A stretch of 64,000 nt of DNA from PFJX01 sp964542455 (GCA_964542455.1 CAZIUC010000011.1:44489-108488), one strand, 5' to 3'. Positions 25,299-34,860 are shown, counted from the stretch's first letter. Numbers and translations are program-made. Notes: a model not told the origin generated them from the letters alone.

Positions 25299-27350
25299 TC
25301 ATATTTTGAAGCGCCCGACCAGGCGTTGCAGCCCCGTCGCCAACGCTTGCAGGCGTCTGGCTCCCGCCGCGTTTTCCAGCACGGTCGCCGCGTTCTGCCG
25401 CGCCATCTCGGCGATGTTTTCCACATGCCGCGAGATATTGCCGCCGACAATGCGTTGCTCATGGGTGGCGCCGGCAATCTCGACCGTTCGGCCGCGAGCA
25501 TCACTGGCGCTGGCATGGAGGCGTTCGAGCAGGCGCGCGGCTTGCTGGATGGTGGCGACGGCGGCGCCGGCCTGGGTGCTGGAAGCATTGGTATCCGTGG
25601 CCGCGCGGTGGCTCGCCTCCTGCAAGGTGGCGATCATGGCGCTGATTTCAGCGGTGGCCTTGCCGGTGCGTTCGGCAAGTTTGCGCACCTCGTCCGCCAC
25701 CACCGCGAAGCCACGCCCCTGTTCGCCGGCTCGGGCGGCCTCGATGGCGGCATTGAGCGCCAGCAGGTTGGTCTGATCGGCGATATCGTGAATCAGGCTG
25801 ACGATGCCGCTGATGTCCTCGGCCTTGCGATCGAGCGAGTCGATGTTGCGGGCCGTTTCCCCCAGCATGGCGGCCATGCGGTCGATGTCCTGAGACGCCG
25901 CCAGCATGGTGCGCACGCCTTCCTCGGCGAGATCGGTGGCCTCCTCGGTGGTGCGACTGGATACGCTCGCGTGTTCGGCCACCGAATCGAAGCTGGCGCT
26001 GACCCGCGCGACCGCCTCCGCGGTCGAACGGGTTGCCTGGTGTTGTTGCTCCGAACTCTGCTTGACCGATTCCGCGCTGCGCATCAGCTCGCTCGCGGCT
26101 GTCGAGACTTCATGCACGTCCGCGAGTACCTGACGCACGATCTCCTGCAGGTGCTGCGCGAAACGGTTGAAAGCGGCGGAGGTGGCGCCCACCTCGTCGC
26201 TTGCCTCGGCGGGCAGGCGCCGGGTCAGGTCGCCATCGCCTTGCGCCAGGTCGTTCATGGAGAGTCTCAGTCGATCGATGCCGTGCAGTTTGGCGAACAG
26301 CAGCAGGGCGGTGGCGACCGTGACTATCAGCATGGCGAAGAAGGTGATGATGTAGCCCACGGCCTGAAGCTGGCGCCAGGACGAGAAGGCTCGTGCTTTT
26401 TCGATGCTTGCGGCCGAAAGCGCGGTGGAAACGGCGAGGATGCCGTCGATGGAATCGGTGGCGGCGGCAAACCACTGTTCACCGTTGATCGGAAAGTCTC
26501 CCGTGGCTGCCGCGGCATAGACCCGGCGGCTCACTTCATCAAAGTCACGCAGGCGCTTCTCCATGGCGTCCAACGCTTCGATCACGGTGCGGTCGGCGCC
26601 GGGCACCTGGCGCAGGAAGCGCAATTCCATCACGGCGTTGTCGGCGATCTGGCGATAGGCTTTGAGTCGGTTCAGCATGTCTGGTGTGATGGCTTGCCGG
26701 GCATTGATGAGGCCGACCAGGGTGCCCCGTTCCAGCCCGGCGTATTCGCTGGCAAGCCAGGCCTGGTGCTTGACGGTGAGACTGTCGAAAGCGGCGGCGG
26801 CGGGCAGGCTTTCACCGGAGAAGGCGGCCATGCGCACGCGCGCGCCATCGGTGATATGCGCACTGATTATTCGTATCCACTCATCGGGCGCGATTTCAGG
26901 CTGTCCGGCCAGCGAGCGGTCCACTTTCTGGCGTGCCTGCGCGAGTTCGGCAAGAGAGCTCTCGGCTTTTTCGAGCGATGCCGCCAGTGCCGGGCCGGCG
27001 AATGATGCGGCGACCAGGCGCTGTGATATTCCACGCGCTTTGGCCTGGACCTCATCGGCCCGCGCGCGCAAGGCGGCGATTTTTTCTCGCAGGGCCGCTT
27101 GTCGATCTGGTGGCGCGGTCAGCGCCGCGACCGTCGTGCCTCGTTCCAGCGCCAATTTGCCGGCCGCATCGATGACCAGATCGGCCAATTGGTTGGCTTC
27201 GATGGTGCGTTCCGCGTAGCGATGATCCTGCCAGCTCGACCAGGTGTAGAAGCCGGCAATCCAGAGCAATAGCAAAGGCGCGCCGAGGCTGGCGATGATG
27301 GTGACACGCAGACTGATGCCGCCGAATTGTGATTCGATCCAGTTTTTCAT
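25299..27350 (-). CDS. Methyl-accepting chemotaxis protein with large periplasmic helical sensor
   Basis: This is a 683-aa receptor. TM1 (about 16-36) is followed by a roughly 270-residue periplasmic helical region containing LALERGTTVAALTAPPDRQ, which resembles NIT-type domains. TM2 (about 325-345) is followed by HAMP and a signalling domain (hairpin TNLLALNAAIEAARAGEQGR). Its ATG overlaps the stop of the EAL protein upstream (ATGA), and the GGDEF-EAL-CZB gene follows closely. Receptor and cyclic-di-GMP enzymes thus form one three-gene operon, which suggests they act on the same input. Confidence 0.91.
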   Translation of the reverse strand: MKNWIESQFGGISLRVTIIASLGAPLLLLWIAGFYTWSSWQDHRYAERTIEANQLADLVIDAAGKLALERGTTVAALTAPPDRQAALREKIAALRARADEVQAKARGISQRLVAASFAGPALAASLEKAESSLAELAQARQKVDRSLAGQPEIAPDEWIRIISAHITDGARVRMAAFSGESLPAAAAFDSLTVKHQAWLASEYAGLERGTLVGLINARQAITPDMLNRLKAYRQIADNAVMELRFLRQVPGADRTVIEALDAMEKRLRDFDEVSRRVYAAAATGDFPINGEQWFAAATDSIDGILAVSTALSAASIEKARAFSSWRQLQAVGYIITFFAMLIVTVATALLLFAKLHGIDRLRLSMNDLAQGDGDLTRRLPAEASDEVGATSAAFNRFAQHLQEIVRQVLADVHEVSTAASELMRSAESVKQSSEQQHQATRSTAEAVARVSASFDSVAEHASVSSRTTEEATDLAEEGVRTMLAASQDIDRMAAMLGETARNIDSLDRKAEDISGIVSLIHDIADQTNLLALNAAIEAARAGEQGRGFAVVADEVRKLAERTGKATAEISAMIATLQEASHRAATDTNASSTQAGAAVATIQQAARLLERLHASASDARGRTVEIAGATHEQRIVGGNISRHVENIAEMARQNAATVLENAAGARRLQALATGLQRLVGRFKI

Positions 27351-29911
27351 GATTCATCTCCCTGTTTGTCCACCAATGCCTTGTCCGGACGGCCGATGTA
27401 ATAGCCCTGGCCGAGTTCCACGCCCATTTCGCGCAGCGCCTCCAGCACTTCCCGCGATTCCACATGCTCGGCGATCACCCGGATACCGAGGTTGAGAGCG
27501 AGTTGGTGGATGCTCTGGACGAAGGCTCGGTCTTTCTCGTCATCCAGCATGTTCACCACGAAATCGCCTTCGATCTTGAGGAAATCCAGCGGCAAACGAC
27601 GCAGGTACTGGAAGGAGGAAAAGCCGGAGCCGAAGTCGTCGATGGCCAGTTTGAAGCCGGCCAGTTTCAGCTCCGCGACCAGATGCTCCAGGGTGGCCAG
27701 ATTTCTCAGGGTGTCGCGTTCGGTGATTTCGAACACGATGCGGCCGGGATCGATGCCGCACTCGGCGACGATGCGATTCAGGTTGAGCAGGAAGTCGGCC
27801 AGGGCGAGGGCGCGGGGCGACAGATTGATGAAAATCAGGCCGCCATACTCATGCACGGCCGCCGCGCGCAACGCCTTTTCCATGACCATGGTATCCAGCC
27901 GGTGGATGACGCCGGCCTTCTCGGCATATTCGATGAAGCGCGCCGCTTCAATGTGTTTGTCTTCCAACACCAGCCGGGAGAGCACCTCATGGCCGATGAG
28001 GTCGCCGCTATGCAGATCCATGATCGGCTGGAAGAACGGTTCGATGCGGCCTTCGTTGACCGCGTCGACCACCAGCGCGGCGGTCTCGGTCATGTCGCGG
28101 AACACGGCGGCGACATCTGCCTCGCTGGGCGCGCCGATCTGGTTTTTCCCGGCGCCCTTGGCCTTGAACATCATGGTGTCGGCGAACAGGAACAGATCAC
28201 GGGCGTTGTCCGCGTGCAGGGGATAGACGGCCATGCCGATGGAGGCGCCACCGGAAACGCTTCCCCCAGGCACTTCCACCCGCATGGCATCAATGGCCTC
28301 CAGTATTCGCCGCGCCACGGTCGCCGCCATTTCCGGCATCACTTCCGGCAGCAGAATGACGAATTCATCGCCGCCGTAGCGGGCGAATATGTCGCCCGGG
28401 CGCAGCACCTGTTTCACGGTGTGGGCGAAGGTTTGCAGATATCGGTCGCCCGTCGTGTGGCCGTGGCTGTCGTTGATCTGCTTGAAGTTGTCCAGGTCGA
28501 GCACCAGCAGGCCAAAGCTGTAGCCATGGCGCCCGGCTCGCGCCACTTCGTATTCGAACAACTCCCAGAACACGCGGCGGTTGTAGAGATCGGTGAGGGG
28601 GTCGCGGGTGGCGTAATACTCCATGTCGTGGGTGTATTTGTGGATCGCCTTCACCGAACCGACCACGTTGAGCATGGTCGAGAGAATGCTGTCCATGACC
28701 AGGCGCAGGGTTTCGTCGTGCACCGCGGAGGCATGCACGCCGATGCCGACGATGCCGCCGATCTTGGGCTGATCGAGAATCAGCGCCTTGGTTTCCAGGA
28801 CCACGGAACGGTGGTCGAGCACCAGTTCCCCGCTGACGCCGGAGGGCACATGATGGTGCAGGCTGACCTGGGCCAGGCCGGAGAGCCGCACGTCGGCCGC
28901 CACCACCGCGCGGATGTGGTTTTCCATCGTCTCCCGCGTGGCTTTCGAGGGCGGCTGGCTCCAGAAGATTTCCAGATCGAATATCTCGTCGCCGACCTGG
29001 AACACCGAAAACAGCACATGGGTGGGCATGACCGTATTGATTTCGGCCAGCAGGCGGGCGATGTATTCGCCCCAGTCGCGCACCACTTCCGAGGTGATGA
29101 CGAATTTCTCCAGGAGGCCGATCTCGAAGCGCAGCACGTCCTTGTCCACCGCCACCGCGCGCAGTTTCTCCACCAGTTGCCCGAGGTGGCCGAACAAGCG
29201 GTTGAGTTCCTCGAAACCGAGGTCACGGCCGCTGAATTCGACGTGCTTCAGGTCGGCAACGGTGCCGACTTCAGCCACGGCGGAATTGACGATTTCGATC
29301 GACTGTTCGATGCGGCGGTTGACCCTCCAGACCACCAGGGCGGCGCCCGCGAGCAACAGCGGCGCGGTGAGCAGCAGCCAGCGCAGCAATTCATCGCGCG
29401 CGCGGGCGAGCAGGGGGGTGAAGTCCTGTTTCACTTCGATGATGCCCAGCACGTCGCCTTGCTTGGCGCCGGCATGGCAGCGCAGGCAGTTCGAGCCGGC
29501 CAGGAGCGGCATGAGGTGGCGCTCGCCGCCGGCGGGAGATTCGGTCAGCGGCCGTCCATTCGCGAACACCGCGCGCAGGCTTGCATCCAGCGGCGGCTGC
29601 GCGATCACACCGTAATCAGCCGCCGCCACCGGGCCGCGATAGATTTGCAGTTCGGTGCCCGCCGCGTTGCCAGAACGCCCGGCAGCTTCGCGCATGGCGG
29701 CGATGAAGCCCTCGGCCTGCTGGCGGCTCCAGCCGGTGCTCATGATCTGGACCATGCCGGTAAACGCGGTCTGAGCCAGCACTTCGGAGGCGGCACGGGC
29801 GTTTTCCCGGACGCTATGGTCGAGGATGCGGCTGACGGTGTAGTAGCCGATGCCGAAGAAACCCAGCGCGACCACGGCGGAAGCCGACAGGATGAAGGTT
29901 CGGATGCGCAT
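27347..29911 (-). CDS. Heme c sensor-GGDEF-EAL protein
   Basis: An 854-aa protein. TM1 (about 5-25), a periplasmic domain with CLRCHAG (heme c CxxCH; DUF3365-like), TM2 (about 175-195), then a GAF-like cytoplasmic region (about 230-400), GGDEF (about 420-580; RYGGDEF with inhibitory RPGD) and EAL (about 600-850; signature is EVL, with NLSP, FEITERD, IDDFGSGFSS and LKIEGDF retained). The ATG at 29911 is chosen because AGGA lies upstream and the TM helix follows; an ATG at 29950 has no ribosome site. It is the first gene of the operon with the receptor and the CZB protein. A family A repeat lies just upstream. Confidence 0.9.
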   Translation of the reverse strand: MRIRTFILSASAVVALGFFGIGYYTVSRILDHSVRENARAASEVLAQTAFTGMVQIMSTGWSRQQAEGFIAAMREAAGRSGNAAGTELQIYRGPVAAADYGVIAQPPLDASLRAVFANGRPLTESPAGGERHLMPLLAGSNCLRCHAGAKQGDVLGIIEVKQDFTPLLARARDELLRWLLLTAPLLLAGAALVVWRVNRRIEQSIEIVNSAVAEVGTVADLKHVEFSGRDLGFEELNRLFGHLGQLVEKLRAVAVDKDVLRFEIGLLEKFVITSEVVRDWGEYIARLLAEINTVMPTHVLFSVFQVGDEIFDLEIFWSQPPSKATRETMENHIRAVVAADVRLSGLAQVSLHHHVPSGVSGELVLDHRSVVLETKALILDQPKIGGIVGIGVHASAVHDETLRLVMDSILSTMLNVVGSVKAIHKYTHDMEYYATRDPLTDLYNRRVFWELFEYEVARAGRHGYSFGLLVLDLDNFKQINDSHGHTTGDRYLQTFAHTVKQVLRPGDIFARYGGDEFVILLPEVMPEMAATVARRILEAIDAMRVEVPGGSVSGGASIGMAVYPLHADNARDLFLFADTMMFKAKGAGKNQIGAPSEADVAAVFRDMTETAALVVDAVNEGRIEPFFQPIMDLHSGDLIGHEVLSRLVLEDKHIEAARFIEYAEKAGVIHRLDTMVMEKALRAAAVHEYGGLIFINLSPRALALADFLLNLNRIVAECGIDPGRIVFEITERDTLRNLATLEHLVAELKLAGFKLAIDDFGSGFSSFQYLRRLPLDFLKIEGDFVVNMLDDEKDRAFVQSIHQLALNLGIRVIAEHVESREVLEALREMGVELGQGYYIGRPDKALVDKQGDES

Positions 29912-29996
29912 GGCGGGTATTCCTGACGGGGTGGGTTGCGGGTGGCTCATTGCATCGGTACCAATTGGTTTTCAGTGGGCGTCACGGTGTGCGAGT

Positions 29997-30097
29997 TCCC
30001 CCCTTTGCAAAGGGAGGCTAGAGGGGATTTCTGCAATGGTTGCTTATGTGAAGGTTGCCAAATCCCCCTCGATCCCCCTTTGGAAAATGGGGGGGCA
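29997..30097. repeat. Inverted repeat, family A (copy 2)
   Basis: The left arm contains CCCCCTTTGCAAAGGGAGG then GAGGGGATTT; the right arm contains AAATCCCCCTCGATCCCCC and TTTGGAAAATGGGGGG. It fills the gap between the hybrid kinase gene and the heme c GGDEF-EAL gene. Confidence 0.88.
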
Positions 30098-30134
30098 GTT
30101 CGGTCCACGCCCAGGCCGGGGCTGCTCGCGGCCA

Positions 30135-32459
30135 TCATGTGCTTGCCTCTTCCGCTACGGCCTGCTCCAGCGCCGCCAGCAATTCGTCGGCATCGACCGG
30201 TTTCAGCATCAGGCGGCGGATACCTTGTTGCCGGTCGGTCACATCGTCGAGACCATCGCTGTGGCCGGTACAGAGGATGGCCGGCAGGCGCGGGCGCAAC
30301 TCATGGATGGAGCGGATCAGATCGCCGCCGGTCATGCCGGGCATGGTCTGGTCGCTGATGATGGCGACGAATTCATCCGGGGCGTCGCGAAACACGGCGA
30401 GCGCCTGGCGTGGGCTGGTGAAGCCGCTGACGCGCCAGCCCACGGCCTTGAGGCAGCCAGATAGCAGCTTCAGGATGGCGCTTTCATCGTCCACGACCAG
30501 GACATGCCCTTTGGGTTTGTCGATGGTGGCGCCAGGTGGAGTTGCTTGCGCCGGAGCGGCTTCGCCGACACCGGGCAAGACCACCGGCAGGAAGATATGG
30601 AAAACGCTGCCTTGTCCGACCCTGGACTCCACTTGAAAATGCCCGTCGGCGCGGTGTACCAGGCCATGCACCATGGCCAGGCCCATGCCGGTGCCCTTGC
30701 TCACCGGTTTGGTGGTGAAGAAAGGCTCGAAAATATGGGGCAGGGTTTCCGGCGCGATGCCCTGGCCATCGTCCGCCACCTTCAATTCCACATAATTCCC
30801 GGTAAATTTCTCGTGGCAGGCGAAACAGATCTGCTGGTCCACCCAACGATGGGCCAGGCTGATGCTGATTTGGCCCTTGCCGTCGAGCGCGTCGCGGGCG
30901 TTGATGACCAGGTTGACCAGGATCTGGTGCAGATCCACCGGATCAATCGCGATATTCGGCGCCTTGTTGTCGATCTGGGCGTCGATGCGAATGCCGGCCG
31001 GGATGGTGGCGGTCAGCATTTTCAACGCTTCCTTGATCAGGGGTTGTGACGCGAGAGGCCGCGCCACCCGACCGGGTTGGCTGCGACTAAAGGTCAGCAT
31101 GCGCGCCACCAGATCGCGCGCGCGTTCGCCGGCGGTGACCACCTCGCGCAAATATTCGGCCAGTTCGCTGTCCGGATCCGGAACGTGGCGGCGCAGCGCC
31201 AGCTTGGCGAAACCCAGCACGGCGGCGAGGATGTTGTTGAAATCGTGCGCGATGCCGCCTGTGAGCTGGCCCAATGCCTCCATCTTCTGCGCCTGTTGGA
31301 GTTGCGCCTGGAGCCGATCCTGTTCCTCCTGCAGGGCCTTGTTCTCCGAGATGTCGACGATCACGCCGTCCAGCCAGGCGGGCTGCCCTTCGGTATCGAG
31401 AATGACCTGGCCGCGCTCATGTACCCAGCGCCAGGTGCCGCCGTTGCGCCGGAGGCGGTAGGCGCAGGCATAGGGACGGTGGGTTTCGACGCCTTCCGCC
31501 ACCGCCCGTTCCACAGCGGCAAGATCATCCGGATGCACGAGTTCGCCATAGCGCACCGAGTGGTCCAGGAAGCGTTCAGCCGCGATGCCGGTGATCTGTT
31601 CGATCTGGTGGTTGATGAAGACCATGCGCCAGGGGTAGAAAACGGCGCAGCGATAAACCACGCCCGGGATGCTTTCCACCAGGGCCTGGTAGCGGTTGCG
31701 GCTCTCCAGCAGGGCCTGTTCGGTCCTCCGCTTCTCGGTGATGTCCTCGCCGGCGCAGAGCAGGCCGATGACTTGCCCACCGCTGTCGGCAAGCGGCGAG
31801 ACGTGCCAGGCGACCAGGCGCCGTTGGCCGCTGCTGGTGAGAACAAGGCCTTCGTGAAACTCCTTCGCGGGCTCCGCGCCGGTCAGGTAGCGCGCGAACA
31901 CGGCGCGCGCCTGTTCCCGATCCTCGGCGGGAATCCAGGTGTCGAACCAGTTGCCGCCGAGACATTGTTGCGGCTGGCCGCAGCCCAGTACTTCGCAGGC
32001 CCTGCGATTGGACAAGGCGATGTTGCCCTTGCCGTTGAGCGCCAGCACCATGACTCCGACCACGTCCAGATAGGCCTGGGCGCGGTCGCGCGCCTCGGTC
32101 AGCGCCCGGTCGCGCCGGGCCAGGGCCTCGGCCATGCGGTCCACCTCGTTGGCCAGCTTGCTGGTTTCATCGTCGCGCGCCCGTTCCGGCCGCGTGCGCG
32201 CGGAAAGATCGCCGTCGGCCATCCGTTGCACGGTGGAAATCACCGGCTGCAGGGTGTCCAGAAGAAAGGCCGCGCCGATCATCCACCCCAGGGCCAGGAT
32301 GAGTGCCGTCGCCACGGTCGGGAACAGCAGCGTGTGCTGGTCAAGCGTTCCCGCCGGCAGCCGCAGGGCAACATAGGCCAGCGCGGCGGCCGCCGGTAGC
32401 GCCGCCGCCAGCATCAGCAGCAGAAGACGGACGCGCAGGCTGTAGGGTTGGTGGATCAT
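30135..32459 (-). CDS. Hybrid sensor histidine kinase (HAMP-PAS-PAS-HisKA-HATPase-REC)
   Basis: This is a 774-aa kinase. Two TM helices lie at about 10-65, followed by a HAMP-like segment and two PAS domains (about 125-250 and 255-380). HisKA has the phospho-His in GGIAHDFNNILAAV. The HATPase has LVNLVINARDAL, DDGQGI and GTGMGLAMVHG, and a C-terminal receiver has the acceptor in IISDQTMPG. Inside the ATPase domain a CFACH pair occurs before NYVELKVADDG; similar CxxC inserts are seen in this kinase subfamily, so I do not read it as a heme site. It is translationally coupled (ATGA) to the REC-HD-GYP gene. Confidence 0.93.
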   Translation of the reverse strand: MIHQPYSLRVRLLLLMLAAALPAAAALAYVALRLPAGTLDQHTLLFPTVATALILALGWMIGAAFLLDTLQPVISTVQRMADGDLSARTRPERARDDETSKLANEVDRMAEALARRDRALTEARDRAQAYLDVVGVMVLALNGKGNIALSNRRACEVLGCGQPQQCLGGNWFDTWIPAEDREQARAVFARYLTGAEPAKEFHEGLVLTSSGQRRLVAWHVSPLADSGGQVIGLLCAGEDITEKRRTEQALLESRNRYQALVESIPGVVYRCAVFYPWRMVFINHQIEQITGIAAERFLDHSVRYGELVHPDDLAAVERAVAEGVETHRPYACAYRLRRNGGTWRWVHERGQVILDTEGQPAWLDGVIVDISENKALQEEQDRLQAQLQQAQKMEALGQLTGGIAHDFNNILAAVLGFAKLALRRHVPDPDSELAEYLREVVTAGERARDLVARMLTFSRSQPGRVARPLASQPLIKEALKMLTATIPAGIRIDAQIDNKAPNIAIDPVDLHQILVNLVINARDALDGKGQISISLAHRWVDQQICFACHEKFTGNYVELKVADDGQGIAPETLPHIFEPFFTTKPVSKGTGMGLAMVHGLVHRADGHFQVESRVGQGSVFHIFLPVVLPGVGEAAPAQATPPGATIDKPKGHVLVVDDESAILKLLSGCLKAVGWRVSGFTSPRQALAVFRDAPDEFVAIISDQTMPGMTGGDLIRSIHELRPRLPAILCTGHSDGLDDVTDRQQGIRRLMLKPVDADELLAALEQAVAEEAST

Positions 32460-33547
32460 GAGAGCACCGTTTCGCCGTGCGTCCAGGCCAGCGCCCCGGT
32501 GCGTGTGATGTCGTCGAAGAGGGATTGCCCGAGATCGTCCATGTCGCTCGCGCGCGGCTCCAGATCCCTCGGCCGGTGACGCAGCAGCTCCAGAAAGGCG
32601 CTGGTGAGCTGCGGGTCGCGCCAGCCCTGTTCGGCTTCCCGCTCCAGAATACCGGCCACCTCCGCCGCCGCCAACGCGGTCTTGTAGGGACGCTCGTAGG
32701 CGAGGGCGTCGTGGATGTCCACCAACTGAAACACCCGCGCCAGCAGGGGAATGGCCTCGCCATGCAGCCCATCGGGATAGCCGCCGCCGTCCCAGCGTTC
32801 ATGGTGCGAACGGATGATCTCGGTAGCCGGGCGCATGCGCCGCATGCCGCTCACCAGACGTTCGCCGATGACGGTATGGCTTTTCATCACCGTCCATTCA
32901 GTTTCGCTGAGTTTGCCCGGCTTGAGCAGAATCGCGTCGGGTATGCCCAGCTTGCCGATGTCGTGCAGTACCGCGCCCCGCCGCAGCACCTGCAGGTCTT
33001 CAGCCGTGAGTCCGAGCGCGCGACCGAATACCAGGGCATTGCGCGCCACCCTCGCGACATGGTCGCCGGTATGGTGGTCGCGCGCCTCGGCCATGCGCGC
33101 CTGCGCGAACAGGATGGATTCGGCGTCTTCCAGTTGGTCGGTGAGCCGCTTGTGGGCGACGGCCGCATCCACCCGTGCCATGAGTTCCAGCGGGTCGCAG
33201 GGCTTGCGGATGAAATCGGTGGCGCCCAGGCCCAGTGCCTGGCTGATGTCGTCGCCGCCACCGCTGTGGGCCGTCACCACGATCACCGGCAACAGGGGTT
33301 CGTCCATGACGACCCGGATGTGGCGCAGAACGGCAAGTCCGTCCATTTTCGGCATCCGTCGATCCAGCAGCACGGCGTCGAAGTCCTCCCCATGCAGTCG
33401 CTCCACCGCCTGGCGGCCATCGACGGCCAGGACGACCTGATATTTCGGCGCGCGCAGCGTGGCTTGCGCCAGACGTAGCTGAGCGGTCTCGTCGTCCACG
33501 ACCAGTACCTTGTAAGGCTGGATTTCGTGACCGGTGGATTGGGTCAT
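32456..33547 (-). CDS. REC-HD-GYP cyclic-di-GMP phosphodiesterase (RpfG-like)
   Basis: This is a 363-aa protein. A receiver (about 10-130, acceptor in AVLLDRRMPKMDG) is followed by an HD-GYP domain (about 145-350) with AVLHDIGKLGIP, MKSHTVIG, HHERWDGGGYP and LVDIHDAL. It would degrade cyclic-di-GMP when phosphorylated, likely by the adjacent hybrid kinase. Both ends overlap neighbours by ATGA, so HTH-REC, this gene and the kinase form a tight three-gene operon. It is a second RpfG-like protein in the window; the two differ enough that recent duplication is unlikely. Confidence 0.93.
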   Translation of the reverse strand: MTQSTGHEIQPYKVLVVDDETAQLRLAQATLRAPKYQVVLAVDGRQAVERLHGEDFDAVLLDRRMPKMDGLAVLRHIRVVMDEPLLPVIVVTAHSGGGDDISQALGLGATDFIRKPCDPLELMARVDAAVAHKRLTDQLEDAESILFAQARMAEARDHHTGDHVARVARNALVFGRALGLTAEDLQVLRRGAVLHDIGKLGIPDAILLKPGKLSETEWTVMKSHTVIGERLVSGMRRMRPATEIIRSHHERWDGGGYPDGLHGEAIPLLARVFQLVDIHDALAYERPYKTALAAAEVAGILEREAEQGWRDPQLTSAFLELLRHRPRDLEPRASDMDDLGQSLFDDITRTGALAWTHGETVLS

Positions 33548-34155
33548 GGCTGGCGTTCCCGCCGTGGTGGTTCGAGCAGGGCCAGCAGCTTTTCTTCGTC
33601 CAGCGGTTTGGGTAGACAGATTTCCGCGCCCGCCGCGAGGATGCGCTCGATGTTCTCCGGTGAGGGGTAGCCGGTCATGGCGATGATCCGGATGGCGCGG
33701 GTGGTGGGATCGGATTTGATCTGCTGGCAGACCTGGAAGCCATCCAGCCCATCCATCATCAGATCCAGCAGCACCACGTCCGGGCGAAAGGTATGCACCA
33801 ACTGGCCGGCGCTGAAGCCGTTGTTGGCGGTGGCGGTGTGGGTGCCGACGATGTCCTTCAGCAAGGCGGTCAGGTAGCGGGTGAGGCTGGCCTCATCGTC
33901 GACGATGAGAATACGCAGCGTGTCGTTGCCGGTTCGGTCATTGTCATGGCCGCGCTCGCGTTGAAAGTTGTCCACGTCCTCGCGCAGGAAGCGGCGATGG
34001 CCACCGGCCGTGGTCTGCGCCTTCAACAGGCCTTTGTCCGCCCAGACACGCAGGGTGGCCGGCGCCACCATGAGCCGGGCCGCCGCCTCATTGGGGGTGA
34101 GATAGGGTTTCCCGGATGTCAGGCTTGCCAAGACGAAGTCCCTTGTGATGCGCAT
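33544..34155 (-). CDS. MerR/BldC-type helix-turn-helix fused to a receiver domain
   Basis: This is a 203-aa protein. Residues about 17-65 form a small MerR/excisionase-like HTH with wing (YLTPNEAAARLMVAPATLRVW and GGHRRFLREDV). Residues about 80-200 are a receiver (acceptor in VVLLDLMMDGLDG, MTGYPS, LPKPLDE). DNA-binding at the N-terminus and receiver at the C-terminus is the reverse of the usual response-regulator order. It is the first gene of an operon with a REC-HD-GYP protein and a hybrid kinase. Three 9-bp direct repeats sit just upstream of its predicted -35 element and could be its own operator. Confidence 0.88.
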   Translation of the reverse strand: MRITRDFVLASLTSGKPYLTPNEAAARLMVAPATLRVWADKGLLKAQTTAGGHRRFLREDVDNFQRERGHDNDRTGNDTLRILIVDDEASLTRYLTALLKDIVGTHTATANNGFSAGQLVHTFRPDVVLLDLMMDGLDGFQVCQQIKSDPTTRAIRIIAMTGYPSPENIERILAAGAEICLPKPLDEEKLLALLEPPRRERQP

Positions 34156-34180
34156 CTAAGGAGATAAAGACACTGAGGTC

Positions 34181-34210
34181 AACATAGGTTATTGGGTAAA
34201 TCCGGGTCAA
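34181..34210 (-). promoter_or_regulatory. Predicted sigma70 promoter of the HTH-REC operon
   Basis: On the minus strand, -35 TTGACC (34205-34210) and -10 TATGTT (34181-34186) are separated by 18 bp. The start codon at 34155 lies about 20 nt beyond the expected transcription start, giving a short leader without a clear ribosome site. The prediction is from sequence match only. Confidence 0.5.
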
Positions 34211-34237
34211 GCGATTTATGCGATTTAAGCGATTTGC
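34211..34237. promoter_or_regulatory. Three tandem 9-bp direct repeats upstream of the HTH-REC promoter
   Basis: Units GCGATTTAT, GCGATTTAA and GCGATTTGC are head to tail with no gap, ending exactly at the -35 element of the predicted promoter. BldC-type HTH proteins are known to bind direct repeats head to tail, so an autoregulatory operator for the adjacent HTH-REC protein is a reasonable inference. Confidence 0.55.
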
Positions 34238-34255
34238 ACGACTTGACGGTGTGGT

Positions 34256-34690
34256 TCAGCCCGAATAACCGCGGCTATTGAGAAACTTGCCAAAATGCTT
34301 GTCGGTATTGAGGATGTGATTGATCAGCCAGTTGTTGAGAAAAGACAGCAGTTCTTCCCGAGAGACCAGGCGGCCGTCGCGCAGACCTTCGCGCAGCGTT
34401 ACTACCTGTTGTGAGAAGTTGCGGTGTTCCTGGCGGTGTTGTTCCGCGTCGGCTTCGGACTGGCCGGCGTAGTCGTATTCCCGCATCAACGATTCTTCGG
34501 TTTCGAAGTGGTAGATGGCGTAGCTCAACAGATCGCGTGTGATCTGCTCCAGCGCCTCGCGGGTGAGGTTGACGGCCAGGCGCGCGCTGGCTTCGTTGAG
34601 GGTGTTCACCAGCACCTTGTGCTGTGCGTCGATGCGCTCAACGCCGATGAGGTAGTCGTCGTTCCAGAGAAGCGGTTCGTGGTTGATCAT
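34256..34690 (-). CDS. Bacteriohemerythrin
   Basis: A 144-aa single-domain hemerythrin, a diiron O2-binding protein. Ligand motifs are all present: IDAQHKVLVN, YHFETEESLM (His and Glu), EHRNF and NHILNTDKHFGKF. It may bind, buffer or deliver oxygen, or sense it. The ATG at 34690 is chosen because GGAG lies 6 nt upstream and family similarity (MINHEPLLWNDDYLIGVERID) starts there. It stands between the CHASE-GGDEF-EAL-CZB gene and the HTH-REC operon, all on the minus strand. In this block it fits the oxygen theme of the globin-coupled receptor. Confidence 0.93.
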   Translation of the reverse strand: MINHEPLLWNDDYLIGVERIDAQHKVLVNTLNEASARLAVNLTREALEQITRDLLSYAIYHFETEESLMREYDYAGQSEADAEQHRQEHRNFSQQVVTLREGLRDGRLVSREELLSFLNNWLINHILNTDKHFGKFLNSRGYSG

Positions 34691-34860
34691 GGTGGACTCC
34701 GGGGGCTCGGGAGTGGATGAGGGCGACAAAATCGGCCCACCGCCGCATATTGCGCTGAAGAAACATTGTCGGGTGTGCCGTTTGCGCCAATTTACTCCCT
34801 AAGGTGTAGGCGGCGCACTCTCCCGAACCAATGGGTTTCGTGGCGTTTCCCGGGACGGTT

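Noticed and set aside
30780..30850. CFACH in the hybrid kinase as a heme c site
   Set aside because: It lies in the cytoplasmic ATPase domain, where CxxC inserts occur in this kinase subfamily; heme c attachment would require periplasmic location.
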